From Cellulosimicrobium funkei (GTDB lineage Bacteria; Actinomycetota; Actinomycetes; Actinomycetales; Cellulomonadaceae): a stretch of 64,000 nucleotides of DNA. Under the pieces are notes generated by a model, which saw only the letters and a list, made by a program, of their open reading frames with translations, did no database searches and was not told the DNA's origin. Positions 26,146 to 35,086 of this stretch are shown piece by piece. The stretch's first letter is position 1. Each line of letters begins with the position of its first letter. The DNA is taken from assembly GCF_001019615.1 (NCBI RefSeq), contig NZ_JNBQ01000005.1, positions 62,001 to 126,000 on the forward strand. The letters are read 5' to 3'. Both the position numbers and the translations under genes were made by a program.

Positions 26146-27816
26146 ATGAGGTTGAAGGCCTCCGCGATCGCCCTCGGCATCGCGACAGCACTCGTGCTGA
26201 CCGGCTGCTCGTCGACGGGCGGCAACAACGACGACGAGACGACCGGCTCCGGCGCGGGCGCCGCCCTCACCATCGCCAAGCCGGACGGCGCGATCGCGAC
26301 CGAGTCGAACAACCCGTGGATCGGCGACTCGTCCGCGCTCAAGCTCGGCTACGTCAACGCCATCTACGAGCCCGTCGGCATCGTCAACGTCGTCAACCCG
26401 TCGGACGAGGTCCGCCCCTGGCTCGCGTCCGAGATCACGTGGTCGGAGGACTACACCTCGGTCACGCTCACGACCCGCGAGGGCGTGAAGTGGAGCGACG
26501 GCAAGGACCTCACGGCCGACGACATCGCGTACTCGTACCAGATCCTGGTCGACACGCCCGAGCTCAACACCGCGGCGCTCGACATCAAGGACGTCGCCGT
26601 GGACGGCGACAAGGTCACCGTCACGTTCGGCACGCCGATGTTCGCCAAGCAGGACAAGGTGCTGCACCGGTTCGTCGTCCCGAAGCACGTGTGGGAGGGC
26701 GTCGCCGACCCGACGACGGAGACGAACCCCGACCCCGTCGGCACCGGCCCGTACACGCTGACGAGCTTCAGCACGGAGAGCGTCCAGCTCGACGCGCGCG
26801 ACGACTACTGGGGCGGCGAGCTCGCGGTCCCGACGCTGTACTACGTCTCCTACAACGACAACAGCGCCCTGACGACCGCGCTCGCCAACGGCGACGCGGA
26901 CTGGGCGCAGGCGTTCCTCCCGAACGTGCAGTCGGCGTTCGTCGACAAGGACCCGGAGCACAACGTGTACTGGGCCCCCGCCGGTCTCGGCATCGACGCG
27001 ATGTTCGTCAACACGACCAAGAAGCCGTTCGACGACGTCGCGTTCCGCCAGGCCGTCAACATGGTCATCGACCGCGAGCAGCACCAGCAGATCGCCCGCG
27101 AGGGCGGCGTCCCCCTGCTCACCTCCGTCACGGGACTGCCGACCCCGGCCGGCGACCCGTTCATCTCGGACGAGTTCGCGGGCGAGGAGTACGAGGTCGA
27201 CGTCGACGGCGCCAAGAAGGTCCTCACCGACGCCGGGTACACGTTCGAGGGTGACGCCCTGATCGACCCCGACGGCGAGCCCGTCACCTTCCAGCTCAGC
27301 GTCCCGCAGGGCTGGAACGACTACGTCACCGGCATCAGCCTCATCGCGGAGTCGGTCAAGGCGATCGGCGTCGAGGCCACGGTCGACACGCCCGACTCGG
27401 ACTCGTGGTGGGCCGCCAAGGGCACGGGCGACTTCGACGCGATCCTGCACTGGACCGAGACCGGCGCGACGCCGTACGACATCTACAGCGACACGATGGA
27501 CGCCCGCTGGCTCAAGCCGATCGGCGAGGCCGCCGACTACAACTTCGGCCGCTTCGACAGCCCGGAGGCCACGGCCGCCCTCGACGCGTACCTCGCGGCG
27601 ACGACGGACGAGGACCGCGCGACGGCCATCGCCGAGGCGCAGAAGATCTTCGTGGAGCAGGTCCCGGTCATGCCGATCGGCACACGCCCGTTCATCACGG
27701 AGTTCAACACGCGCAACTACGTCGGCTGGCCGAGCGACGACGACCCGTACATCAACGCGGACCCGACGCAGCCGACCGCGGTGCTGATCCTCACCCAGCT
27801 CAAGCCGGCCGAGTGA
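26146..27816 (+). CDS. ABC transporter substrate-binding lipoprotein (SBP family 5)
   Basis: A 556-residue extracytoplasmic solute-binding lipoprotein. Signal peptide with lipobox L-T-G-C (Cys21), a Gly/Asn/Asp spacer, then a family 5 (OppA/DppA-type) domain with WLASEITWSEDYTSVTLTTREGVKWSDGKDLT and VNMVIDREQHQQIA. Family 5 proteins bind peptides, nickel or, in several bacteria, cello- and xylo-oligosaccharides; the GH3 neighbour favours an oligosaccharide. AAGGAGAGAG precedes the ATG. A hairpin at 26099-26117 separates it from the GH3 gene. Confidence 0.93.
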   Translation: MRLKASAIALGIATALVLTGCSSTGGNNDDETTGSGAGAALTIAKPDGAIATESNNPWIGDSSALKLGYVNAIYEPVGIVNVVNPSDEVRPWLASEITWSEDYTSVTLTTREGVKWSDGKDLTADDIAYSYQILVDTPELNTAALDIKDVAVDGDKVTVTFGTPMFAKQDKVLHRFVVPKHVWEGVADPTTETNPDPVGTGPYTLTSFSTESVQLDARDDYWGGELAVPTLYYVSYNDNSALTTALANGDADWAQAFLPNVQSAFVDKDPEHNVYWAPAGLGIDAMFVNTTKKPFDDVAFRQAVNMVIDREQHQQIAREGGVPLLTSVTGLPTPAGDPFISDEFAGEEYEVDVDGAKKVLTDAGYTFEGDALIDPDGEPVTFQLSVPQGWNDYVTGISLIAESVKAIGVEATVDTPDSDSWWAAKGTGDFDAILHWTETGATPYDIYSDTMDARWLKPIGEAADYNFGRFDSPEATAALDAYLAATTDEDRATAIAEAQKIFVEQVPVMPIGTRPFITEFNTRNYVGWPSDDDPYINADPTQPTAVLILTQLKPAE

Positions 27817-27820
27817 GGTC

Positions 27821-27858
27821 ACCGAGGCTCGCGCGGCGCGCGCCGCGCGAGCCTCGGT
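27821..27858 (+). terminator. Intra-operonic 38-bp perfect palindrome after the binding-protein gene
   Basis: 18-base arms (ACCGAGGCTCGCGCGGCG and its complement) around CG, 5 bases after the SBP stop codon and 36 bases before the ATPase gene. It probably protects the 3' end of the binding-protein mRNA or partly terminates transcription, giving more binding protein than transporter. Confidence 0.72.
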
Positions 27859-27893
27859 GCGGCCCGGCCCCAGCACAGAAACAGGTAGGACCC

Positions 27894-28784
27894 GTGAACA
27901 CCGAACCCCTGCTGACCGTCTCGCACTTCAGCGTGGTCTACGACGTGGACCCGCCCGTCGAGGCCGTCAGCGACGTCTCCCTCACGCTGCACCGCGGGGA
28001 GATCCTCGGCCTCGCCGGCGAGTCCGGCTGCGGCAAGACGTCGCTCGCGTACGGCATCCAGCGGCTCCTCAAGCCGCCGGCCGTCATCCCCTCGGGATCG
28101 GCGATCTTCCACGACGAGTCGGGCGAGGACGTCGACCTCAACGCGCTGGACGACGACGCGATGCGCCGCTTCCGGTGGGACAAGGCGTCGATGGTGTTCC
28201 AGGGGGCGATGAACGCGCTCAACCCGGTCGCCACCGTCGGCAAGCAGCTCGGCGACGTGTTCGAGACGCACCGCCCCCGCATGAGCAAGGCCGAGCGGAC
28301 CGAGGAGAGCGCCCAGCTCCTCGACCTCGTCGGCGTCGGACGCGACCGGCTGCGCTCCTACCCGCACGAGCTCTCCGGCGGCATGCGCCAGCGCGTCATG
28401 ATCGCGATGGCCCTGGCGCTCAAGCCCCAGCTCATGATCATGGACGAGCCGACGACGGCGCTCGACGTCCTCGTGCAGCGCGAGATCCTCCAGCAGATCT
28501 CCGACCTGCGGAAGCAGTTCGGCTTCTCGGTCATCTTCATCACGCACGACCTCCCGCTGCTCCTCGAGATCTCGGACCGGATCGCGGTCATGCGCCAGGG
28601 CCGGATCGTCGAGCTCGACACCGCGGCGAACATCTACCACCACGCCCAGCACGAGTACACGCGCACGCTCCTCGGCTCGTTCCCGAGCCTCACCGGGGAG
28701 CGGGGCGGGTTCGTGCGCGGCCGGTCGGAGCCCGCGGCCGCGGCCGCGAGCACTGCCACGACCAGCGCAGGAGGCCAGGTCTGA
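27894..28784 (+). CDS. ABC importer ATP-binding protein (DppD/OppD type)
   Basis: A 296-residue ATPase: Walker A GESGCGKTS, signature LSGGMRQRVMIAMAL, Walker B LMIMDEPTTALD, H-loop ITHDLPLLLE. The N-terminal 15 residues and the post-Walker insertion (LKPPAVIPSGSAIFHD) are of the OppD class. GTG at 27894 with GTAGGA 3 bases upstream. It ends with a 4-Fe-4S-lacking short tail. Its stop overlaps the next ATPase start by one base. Confidence 0.92.
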   Translation: MNTEPLLTVSHFSVVYDVDPPVEAVSDVSLTLHRGEILGLAGESGCGKTSLAYGIQRLLKPPAVIPSGSAIFHDESGEDVDLNALDDDAMRRFRWDKASMVFQGAMNALNPVATVGKQLGDVFETHRPRMSKAERTEESAQLLDLVGVGRDRLRSYPHELSGGMRQRVMIAMALALKPQLMIMDEPTTALDVLVQREILQQISDLRKQFGFSVIFITHDLPLLLEISDRIAVMRQGRIVELDTAANIYHHAQHEYTRTLLGSFPSLTGERGGFVRGRSEPAAAAASTATTSAGGQV

Positions 28785-29587
28785 TGACCACCCTCGAGTT
28801 CTCGCACGTCAGCAAGAAGTACAAGGTCCGGGGCTCCGGCGACCTGCTCGCGCTCGACGACGTCAGCTTCACGCTCACCTCGGGGCGCACCATCGCGCTC
28901 GTCGGGCAGAGCGGCAGCGGCAAGTCGACGATCGCGAAGATCCTCACGCAGCTCGAGCGCGCCACGTCCGGCGAGATCCTGCTCGACGGCGCCCCCATCC
29001 CCCGCCGGGGACGGGCGCTGCGCCGCTACCGGCAGCAGGTCCGCATGGTCTTCCAGGACCCGTTCGCGTCGCTCAACCCGTACCACACGATCCGCCACCA
29101 CCTCGAGCGCCCGCTGCGCCTCGACCACGTGGTCCCGAAGGACGACGTCGACGCCGAGGTGCACCGCCTCCTCGACCGCGTCCACCTGGACGGCGGCGTC
29201 GTGGACCGCCGCCCGCACGAGCTGTCCGGCGGGCAGCGCCAGCGCGTCGCGATCGCGCGCGCCCTCGCGTCGCGCCCGTCGCTGCTCATCGCGGACGAGC
29301 CGGTCTCGATGCTCGACGTGTCGATCCGCCTCGGCGTCCTCAACCTCCTCGCCGAGCTCCAGCGCGAGGCGAACCTCGGGGTCCTCTACATCACGCACGA
29401 CCTGGCGACCGCGCGCCACTTCAGCGACGAGATCATGGTCCTGCACCACGGCAAGGTCGTGGAGCACGGGCCGGCCGACGACGTGATCCTCGAGCCCCAG
29501 CACCCCTACACCCGCGCGCTACGCGATGCCTCGCCCAACCCGGAGGTCCACTTCTCCGGCACCGGCCCCGCATCGTCGAGGAGCTGA
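28784..29587 (+). CDS. ABC importer ATP-binding protein (DppF/OppF type)
   Basis: A 267-residue ATPase: Walker A GQSGSGKST, signature LSGGQRQRVAIARAL, Walker B LLIADEPVSMLD, H-loop ITHDLATAR. It forms the heterodimeric motor with the preceding protein. ATG overlaps the previous stop (TGATG), with AGGAGG upstream. The C-terminal HPYTRAL motif after the nucleotide-binding domain is usual for OppF-type subunits. Confidence 0.92.
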   Translation: MTTLEFSHVSKKYKVRGSGDLLALDDVSFTLTSGRTIALVGQSGSGKSTIAKILTQLERATSGEILLDGAPIPRRGRALRRYRQQVRMVFQDPFASLNPYHTIRHHLERPLRLDHVVPKDDVDAEVHRLLDRVHLDGGVVDRRPHELSGGQRQRVAIARALASRPSLLIADEPVSMLDVSIRLGVLNLLAELQREANLGVLYITHDLATARHFSDEIMVLHHGKVVEHGPADDVILEPQHPYTRALRDASPNPEVHFSGTGPASSRS

Positions 29588-29592
29588 TCCCG

Positions 29593-30576
29593 TTGCGATT
29601 CTTCGCCCGCCGCACCGCCTTCTACCTGTTCACCGCCTGGGCGGCGATCACGATCAACTTCTTCCTGCCCCGCATGATGAAGGGCGACCCGGTCTCCGCG
29701 TACCTCGCGAAGAACCAGGGGAAGATCAGCCCCGAGGCGGCCGAGTCGCTGCGCACCCTCTTCGGGCTCGACGACGGCCGGTCGCTCTTCCAGCAGTACA
29801 TCGACTACTGGGGCCTCATGCTCAGCGGCGACCTCGGTCGCTCGTTCTCCAAGGGGCTCGCCCCCGTGGGTGACGTGATCGCCGCCGCCCTGCCGTGGAC
29901 GCTCGGGCTCGTCGGTATCGCGACGATCCTCAGCTTCTTCCTCGGCAGCGGCCTCGGCGCGATCATCGGCTGGCGCCGCGGGAGCAAGGCCGACGCGATC
30001 GTGCCCATCTCGACGTTCTTCTCGACCGTCCCGTACTTCTGGATGGGCCTCATCGCCATCGCGGTCTTCTCGAGCATGCTCGGCTGGTTCCCGGCGTCCC
30101 ACGCGTACAGCAAGGGCGCGTCGCCCGAGTGGTCGTGGGAGTTCGCCTGGGACGTGATCCAGCACGGCACGCTGCCCGCCCTGACCATCGTCGTCGCGTC
30201 GCTCGGTGGCTGGGTGCTCGGGATGCGGAACATGATGATCACCGTCCTCGACGAGGACTACGTGACGGTGGCCCAGGCCAAGGGCCTCCCGCCCCGCAAG
30301 GTGCTCACGCGCTACGCGTCGCGCAACGCGGTGCTGCCGCAGCTCTCGAGCTTCGCCCTGTCCCTCGGCTTCATCGTCGGCGGCACGCTCGTCATGGAGC
30401 TCGTCTTCTCCTACCCCGGGGTGGGCAAGCTGCTGCTCGACGCCACCAACGCGAAGGACTACCCGCTGATGCAGGGACTCTTCCTCGTCATCACGCTCTC
30501 GGTCCTCGTCGCGAACATCCTGGCGGACGTCGCCTACGCCGCCCTCGACCCGCGCACGCGTCAGACGGAGGCCTGA
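29593..30576 (+). CDS. ABC importer permease (DppB/OppB type)
   Basis: A 327-residue permease with six helices and the BPD_transp_1 EAA loop (DEDYVTVAQAKGLPPRKVL). A TTG start at 29593 gives MRFFARRTAFYLFTAWAAITINFFLPRMM, the normal OppB beginning, only 5 bases after the ATPase stop. It assembles with the following permease. Confidence 0.92.
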   Translation: MRFFARRTAFYLFTAWAAITINFFLPRMMKGDPVSAYLAKNQGKISPEAAESLRTLFGLDDGRSLFQQYIDYWGLMLSGDLGRSFSKGLAPVGDVIAAALPWTLGLVGIATILSFFLGSGLGAIIGWRRGSKADAIVPISTFFSTVPYFWMGLIAIAVFSSMLGWFPASHAYSKGASPEWSWEFAWDVIQHGTLPALTIVVASLGGWVLGMRNMMITVLDEDYVTVAQAKGLPPRKVLTRYASRNAVLPQLSSFALSLGFIVGGTLVMELVFSYPGVGKLLLDATNAKDYPLMQGLFLVITLSVLVANILADVAYAALDPRTRQTEA

Positions 30577-30579
30577 GCC

Positions 30580-31752
30580 ATGACGTCCACCACCACGACC
30601 GCGACGAGCGAGGCCACCGCGCCCGCGACCCCGCCGGCCGCCCCGGGCGGCTCCTCCGGACGCGGCCTCGCGAGCCGTGCCGGGGCGTCGTTCGCGATGT
30701 TCCGCAACGGCAAGTCGCTCACCGGCCTGATCATCCTCGGCGTGTTCACGCTCGTCGCGATCTTCGGCGACCTCCTCGCGCCCTACGGCCCGCTCGAGAA
30801 GGACTTCACCGCGCTCAAGCAGCCGCCGTCCGCGCAGCACCTGCTCGGCACGACGCACATGGGCGAGGACGTCCTCAGCCAGATCATCTACGGCACGCGG
30901 GGCGTGCTGGTCGTCGGGTTCGTCTCCGGCATCATCGCGACGCTCGTCGCGGTGATCATCGGCGTGACCGCGGGGTACATCGCGGGCTGGCGCAGCGAGT
31001 CGCTCTCGGCGCTCACGAACGTCTTCCTCGTGCTCCCGGGCCTGCCGCTCATGATCATCGTGGCGTCCCAGCAGGAGAACCCGAGCCTCCTGCTCGTCTC
31101 CACGGTGCTCGCGATCACGGGCTGGGCGTGGGGCGCGCGCGTCCTGCGGGCGCAGACGCTGTCGCTCCGGAACCGGGACTTCATCCAGGCGGCACGGGCG
31201 AACGGCGAGCCGATCCACCGCATCATCGCCGTCGAGATGCTGCCGAACCTCACCGCGATCATCGCGTCGAGCTTCGTCGGCACGGTGACCGCCGCGGTCC
31301 TCGGCCTGACGACGCTCGCCTTCATCGGGGTCATCCCCATCACGAACCTCAACTGGGGCACGATCCTCTTCTGGGCCCAGCAGAACGGCGCGTTCCCCGA
31401 CTACTGGTGGTGGTACGTCCCCGCCGGCCTGTGCATCGCGCTGCTCGGCATGGCCCTGTCGCTCATCAACTTCGGGATCGACGAGTACGTGAACCCGCGC
31501 CTGCGGTCGGCCGGCGAGCGGGCGCGCGCCATGCGCAGGAAGGGCTACAAGGTCTCGAGCGGCATCACGACCGTCGCCGACCGCCCCGACCTGCTCGAGG
31601 GCAGCGTCACCCCGCCCCCGCCCGACTCCCCGCACGTCGACCTGCCGGGCGCGCCGGTGCACGGCGACGACATCGGTGCGGTGACGGAGGCCGACCAGGC
31701 GACCGGCGGACCGGACGTCATCCCGGCCGGCCGGCCCGAGCGCTCCGCGTAG
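30580..31752 (+). CDS. ABC importer permease (DppC/OppC type)
   Basis: A 390-residue permease: a Thr/Pro-rich cytoplasmic N-tail of about 35 residues, the OppC N-terminal helix (LIILGVFTLVAIFGDLLAPYGP), the LLGTTHMGEDVLSQIIYGTR block and the EAA loop (NRDFIQAARANGEPIHRIIA). An unusually long hydrophilic C-tail of about 70 residues ends the protein. Last gene of the GH3-importer operon, followed by a terminator. Confidence 0.92.
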   Translation: MTSTTTTATSEATAPATPPAAPGGSSGRGLASRAGASFAMFRNGKSLTGLIILGVFTLVAIFGDLLAPYGPLEKDFTALKQPPSAQHLLGTTHMGEDVLSQIIYGTRGVLVVGFVSGIIATLVAVIIGVTAGYIAGWRSESLSALTNVFLVLPGLPLMIIVASQQENPSLLLVSTVLAITGWAWGARVLRAQTLSLRNRDFIQAARANGEPIHRIIAVEMLPNLTAIIASSFVGTVTAAVLGLTTLAFIGVIPITNLNWGTILFWAQQNGAFPDYWWWYVPAGLCIALLGMALSLINFGIDEYVNPRLRSAGERARAMRRKGYKVSSGITTVADRPDLLEGSVTPPPPDSPHVDLPGAPVHGDDIGAVTEADQATGGPDVIPAGRPERSA

Positions 31753-31770
31753 CGGTCGCCGCACAGACAG

Positions 31771-31797
31771 GTGAGGGGCCGTACCACGGCCCCTCAC
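31771..31797 (+). terminator. Terminator of the GH3-ABC importer operon
   Basis: GTGAGGGGCCGT, loop ACC, ACGGCCCCTCAC: perfect 12-base arms, 18 bases after the last stop codon, with no T tract. It may also serve the convergent exporter operon. Confidence 0.75.
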
Positions 31798-31890
31798 CGG
31801 CAGACGGTCCCGGCACGGGACGCCGTCCGCGCCACGCCCCTGGCTCGGACGGCACGCCTCCACCGTGCCGGGACCGTTCGCGTCCCCCGG

Positions 31891-32655
31891 TCAGCGCATC
31901 TTGCGCCGGTAGATCGCGACGGCCCACGCGTACGCGACGGCGAGGATCCCGACGAGCCACGCGAGCGCGACCCAGATGTCGGAGCCGACGGGCTGCCCGC
32001 CGAACAGCGCGCGCAGCGTGTCGACGATCGCGGTGACCGGCTGGTTCTCCGCGAACCACGCGACCGGCGCCGGCATGGTGTCCGTGGGGACGAACGCGGA
32101 GCTGATGAACGGCAGGAAGATCAGCGGGTAGCTGAACGCCGACGCGCCGTCGACCGTCTTGGCGGAGAGGCCGGCGACCACCGCGAGCCACGTCAGGGCG
32201 AGCGTGAACAGGACGAGGATGCCGAGCACGGCGAGCCAGGCGCCCACCGACGCCCCGGTGCGGAACCCCATGAGGAGCGCGACGCCGACGACGATCGTCA
32301 CCGAGACGAGGTTCGCGACGAGCGACGTCAGCACGTGCGCCCACAGGACGCTGGACCGCGCGACGGGCATCGACTGGAAGCGCTCGAAGATGCCGCCCTG
32401 GAGGTCGAGGAACAGCCGGTAGGACGTGTACGCGACGCCCGAGGCGACGGTGATGAGCAGGATGCCGGGCAGCATGTAGTCGATGTACGACCCGGCGGCG
32501 CCGGTGTCGATCGCGCCGCCGAGGACGTAGACGAACAGCAGCATGAGCGCGATCGGGGTGACGGCGGTCGTGATGATCGTGTCCGGGCTGCGCAGGATGT
32601 GGCGCAGCGAGCGGCCGGTCAGGACACGGGTGTCGGCCAGGACGTGCGTGGTCAT
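31891..32655 (-). CDS. ABC-2 type exporter permease (DrrB type)
   Basis: A 254-residue DrrB-like permease with six helices: LTGRSLRHILRSPDTIITTAVTPIALMLLFVYVLGGAI at the N-terminus, and LIFLPFISSAFVPTDTMP plus ENQPVTAIVDTLRALF in the conserved C-terminal region. Such permeases export drugs or lipids with a DrrA-type ATPase. ATG overlaps the ATPase stop codon (ATGA). Confidence 0.92.
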   Translation of the reverse strand: MTTHVLADTRVLTGRSLRHILRSPDTIITTAVTPIALMLLFVYVLGGAIDTGAAGSYIDYMLPGILLITVASGVAYTSYRLFLDLQGGIFERFQSMPVARSSVLWAHVLTSLVANLVSVTIVVGVALLMGFRTGASVGAWLAVLGILVLFTLALTWLAVVAGLSAKTVDGASAFSYPLIFLPFISSAFVPTDTMPAPVAWFAENQPVTAIVDTLRALFGGQPVGSDIWVALAWLVGILAVAYAWAVAIYRRKMR

Positions 32656-33482
32656 CGGAGCTCCTCTCCGGCGGGCTGGGTGCCCTCGGCGGTCGTCGGG
32701 GTCGTGGGGTCCTCGCCGGTCTCGCCGACGAGGGAGAGGAACACGTCCTCCAGGGACGGCTGCTTCTCGACGTACTCGACCTGCGCGGGCGGCAGGAGCG
32801 CCTTGAGCTCGGCCAGGGTGCCGTTCTGGATGATGGTGCCGTGGTGCAGGATCGCGATCCGGTCCGCGAGCTGCTCTGCCTCGTCGAGGTACTGCGTCGT
32901 GAGCAGGACGGTCGTGCCACCCTGGGCGAGCTCGCGCACCGTGGCCCAGACCTCGATGCGCGCCTGCGGGTCCAGGCCGGTCGTGGGCTCGTCGAGGAAG
33001 ATGACCGGCGGGTCGCCGATCAGGCTCATCGCGATGTCGAGGCGGCGGCGCATGCCGCCGGAGTACGTCCCCGCCCGGCGCGAGCCCGCGTCGGTCAGGG
33101 AGAAGCGGGCGAGCAGGTCGTCCGCGACGTGGCCGGGATCCTTCAGGTGGCGCAGGCGCGCGACGAGCACGAGGTTCTCCCGGCCCGTGAGGACCTCGTC
33201 GACCGCGGCGAACTGCCCGGTGAGGGAGATCGACTCCCGGACCTGCCCGGGCCGGTCGACGACGTCGTGCCCGTGGACGCTCACGGTCCCGGCGTCCGGC
33301 GTGAGCAGCGTCGACAGGATCCGCACGAGCGTCGTCTTGCCCGCCCCGTTGGACCCCAGCAGCGCGAAGATGCTCCCGGGGGTCACGTCCAGGTCGACCC
33401 CGCGCAGCACGCGCAGGTCGCCGAACGACTTCTCGATGCCTCGTACCCGCACGGCGGGCGCGAGGGACTGGTCGACAGACAT
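32652..33482 (-). CDS. ABC exporter ATP-binding protein (DrrA type)
   Basis: A 276-residue DrrA-like ATPase: Walker A GSNGAGKTT, signature YSGGMRRRLDIAMSLIG, Walker B VIFLDEPTTGLDPQ, H-loop LTTQYLDEAEQLADRI. ATG at 33482, preceded by GAGAGAGACGGAGACC. It lies 29 bases after the DUF4097 gene and overlaps its permease gene, so the exporter is part of the RHH-headed operon. Confidence 0.93.
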   Translation of the reverse strand: MSVDQSLAPAVRVRGIEKSFGDLRVLRGVDLDVTPGSIFALLGSNGAGKTTLVRILSTLLTPDAGTVSVHGHDVVDRPGQVRESISLTGQFAAVDEVLTGRENLVLVARLRHLKDPGHVADDLLARFSLTDAGSRRAGTYSGGMRRRLDIAMSLIGDPPVIFLDEPTTGLDPQARIEVWATVRELAQGGTTVLLTTQYLDEAEQLADRIAILHHGTIIQNGTLAELKALLPPAQVEYVEKQPSLEDVFLSLVGETGEDPTTPTTAEGTQPAGEELR

Positions 33483-33511
33483 GTCCAGGTCTCCGTCTCT
33501 CTCAGGTGGGG

Positions 33512-34354
33512 TCAGGGCCGGCGGACGACGACGTCGCCGAAGCCGGTGCTGGCGTGGATCTCCGCGGTGGCCTCGTCCTCGACGGGGCCTTCCGTGGGCG
33601 TGAGGTGGTTGCGCACGCTGCCGTGCTCGGAGCTCGCGTCGAGGAACGCGGCCGTGCCCTCCGGCACGCCCACGTCGATCGAGCCGAACGACGTGCTGAG
33701 GGTGACGCTGCCGGACTCCAGGCGGTCGACCCGGATGCCGCCGTGCGCGGACTTCGCGGTGAGGGTGCCGACCACCCGGGACACGGCGATCTCGCCGTGC
33801 GCGCCCTGCACGGCGAGGCTGCCCGTGACGGCGCCGACCGTCGTCGTGCCGTTGCTGGCCTTGATCGTGCCCTCGCCGGCGATCTCGCCGATCCGCACGG
33901 AGCCCGCGCTGACCTTGACGTCGGCGGTGCCGGCGACCCGGCCGACGACGACCGAGCCGGCCGAGGCCTTGAGGTCCAGCCGCTCGACGTCCTCGAGCCG
34001 GACGTCGGCGACGGAGAGCGTCATGTCGACGGCACCGAGGGAGCCCTCGGTGTAGAGGGTGCCCGCCTTGCCGCGCAGGTCGGAGCCGGCCGGGAGCTCG
34101 ACGGTGATGTCGGCGGTCCCGGCCGCGAACGGCAGGACGAACTGCTTCCACGACCCGGGGTACAGGATCGTGACGGCGTCCCCGTCGCGGTCGACCCGGA
34201 CGTCCTGGGCCGCGCGGACGCTGCCGGACTTCGAGGGGTCCGTGGGGAGGACGGTCACGACGACGTCGTCACGGTCGCCGGCGACGACGTGCAGGTTGGC
34301 GAAGGGCACGTCCACGACGACCGGGACGGGGTGCGGTGCAGGGAAAGTGGGCAT
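33512..34354 (-). CDS. DUF4097-family beta-strand repeat protein
   Basis: A 280-residue protein made of short beta-strand repeats (for example LKASAGSVVVGRVAGTADVKVSAGSVRIGEIAGEG) typical of DUF4097/LiaF-like right-handed beta folds. No signal peptide is visible, so it is probably cytoplasmic or membrane-associated through partners. Members are often found with ABC exporters and envelope-stress regulators. Start at 34354, 74 bases after the RHH gene. Its role is not known. Confidence 0.85.
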   Translation of the reverse strand: MPTFPAPHPVPVVVDVPFANLHVVAGDRDDVVVTVLPTDPSKSGSVRAAQDVRVDRDGDAVTILYPGSWKQFVLPFAAGTADITVELPAGSDLRGKAGTLYTEGSLGAVDMTLSVADVRLEDVERLDLKASAGSVVVGRVAGTADVKVSAGSVRIGEIAGEGTIKASNGTTTVGAVTGSLAVQGAHGEIAVSRVVGTLTAKSAHGGIRVDRLESGSVTLSTSFGSIDVGVPEGTAAFLDASSEHGSVRNHLTPTEGPVEDEATAEIHASTGFGDVVVRRP

Positions 34355-34428
34355 GACGGAGCTCCAACGGTGGTGTCGGTGTGGTGTCAGCGGGTGGTGG
34401 GAGGGGCGAGCGCGCGGACCGGGAGCGG

Positions 34429-34983
34429 TCAGCGCACCCAGCCGGTGACGCGGGCGGAGCCGCGCGGCTGCGGACGGGCCTGCGCGGCCGGGCGTCCGGT
34501 GGACTGCTCGAGCGCGGCGGCGACCGCGCGCACGAGCCACGTGTTGACGGAGACGCCGTCGCGGGCGGCGGCGGTCTCGGCCTGCGTCTTGAGGTGGTCG
34601 GGCAGGCGCAGGGTCGTGCGGGTCGTGGCGCCGGACTCGACGTCGGCCGGCCCGACGGCGGGCGGCGCGGCGGGCGTCGCCGCGGACGCCGGAGCGACGC
34701 CGTAGGCCGGCTCACCGGGAGCCGTGGGCGGGGCCGCGGGGGCCGGGGCGGCGACGACGAACTCCGGGGCGCCGCCCCGCAGTCGCACGTCGACCGACCC
34801 GGGCGCGAGCTCCGCGGAGATCTCGCCCGCCGCGTCCGAGAGCGCGTCGAGCAGGACGAGCCGTACGGCGGCGTCGAGCGGCGCGGTCAGCCGCTCGGCG
34901 AGCCGACGGCCGTCGTCCCCGGCGGCGTCCGCGGCGGCGGCGAGGCGGTTCTGGAGGTCGTCGACATACGGGGTGAGGTCCAT
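34429..34983 (-). CDS. Ribbon-helix-helix (CopG/HicB-type) regulator
   Basis: A 184-residue protein. Residues 1-75 form a helical domain of unknown function, 76-130 an Ala/Pro-rich linker, and about 127-165 a ribbon-helix-helix DNA-binding motif (TTRTTLRLPDHLKTQAETAAARDGVSVNTWLVRAVAAAL). It is the first gene of an operon with DUF4097 and a Drr-type exporter. Repeated TGACACCA boxes lie upstream, so it is probably an autoregulator. RHH proteins are also antitoxins, but no toxin gene is adjacent. Confidence 0.8.
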   Translation of the reverse strand: MDLTPYVDDLQNRLAAAADAAGDDGRRLAERLTAPLDAAVRLVLLDALSDAAGEISAELAPGSVDVRLRGGAPEFVVAAPAPAAPPTAPGEPAYGVAPASAATPAAPPAVGPADVESGATTRTTLRLPDHLKTQAETAAARDGVSVNTWLVRAVAAALEQSTGRPAAQARPQPRGSARVTGWVR

Positions 34984-35005
34984 GACGCCATCATGGCACC
35001 ATTCG

Positions 35006-35056
35006 TGGTGTCACCGCAAGCCCTGGCGACAACATTCTTGACACCACCTGACACCA
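35006..35056 (-). promoter_or_regulatory. Candidate RHH operator array
   Basis: TGGTGTCA (35006-35013) faces two direct copies of TGACACCA (35039-35046 and 35049-35056), which are spaced one helical turn (10 bases). All lie 23-73 bases upstream of the RHH gene, in a lower-GC stretch. Confidence 0.65.
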
Positions 35057-35086
35057 GGCCGGGATCGTCGGCCTCGGATGCCGCGG

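Noticed and set aside
34429-34983. RHH protein as antitoxin of a type II toxin-antitoxin pair
   Set aside because: No small toxin gene is adjacent; the operon partners are DUF4097 and an ABC exporter, so a regulator role is more likely.
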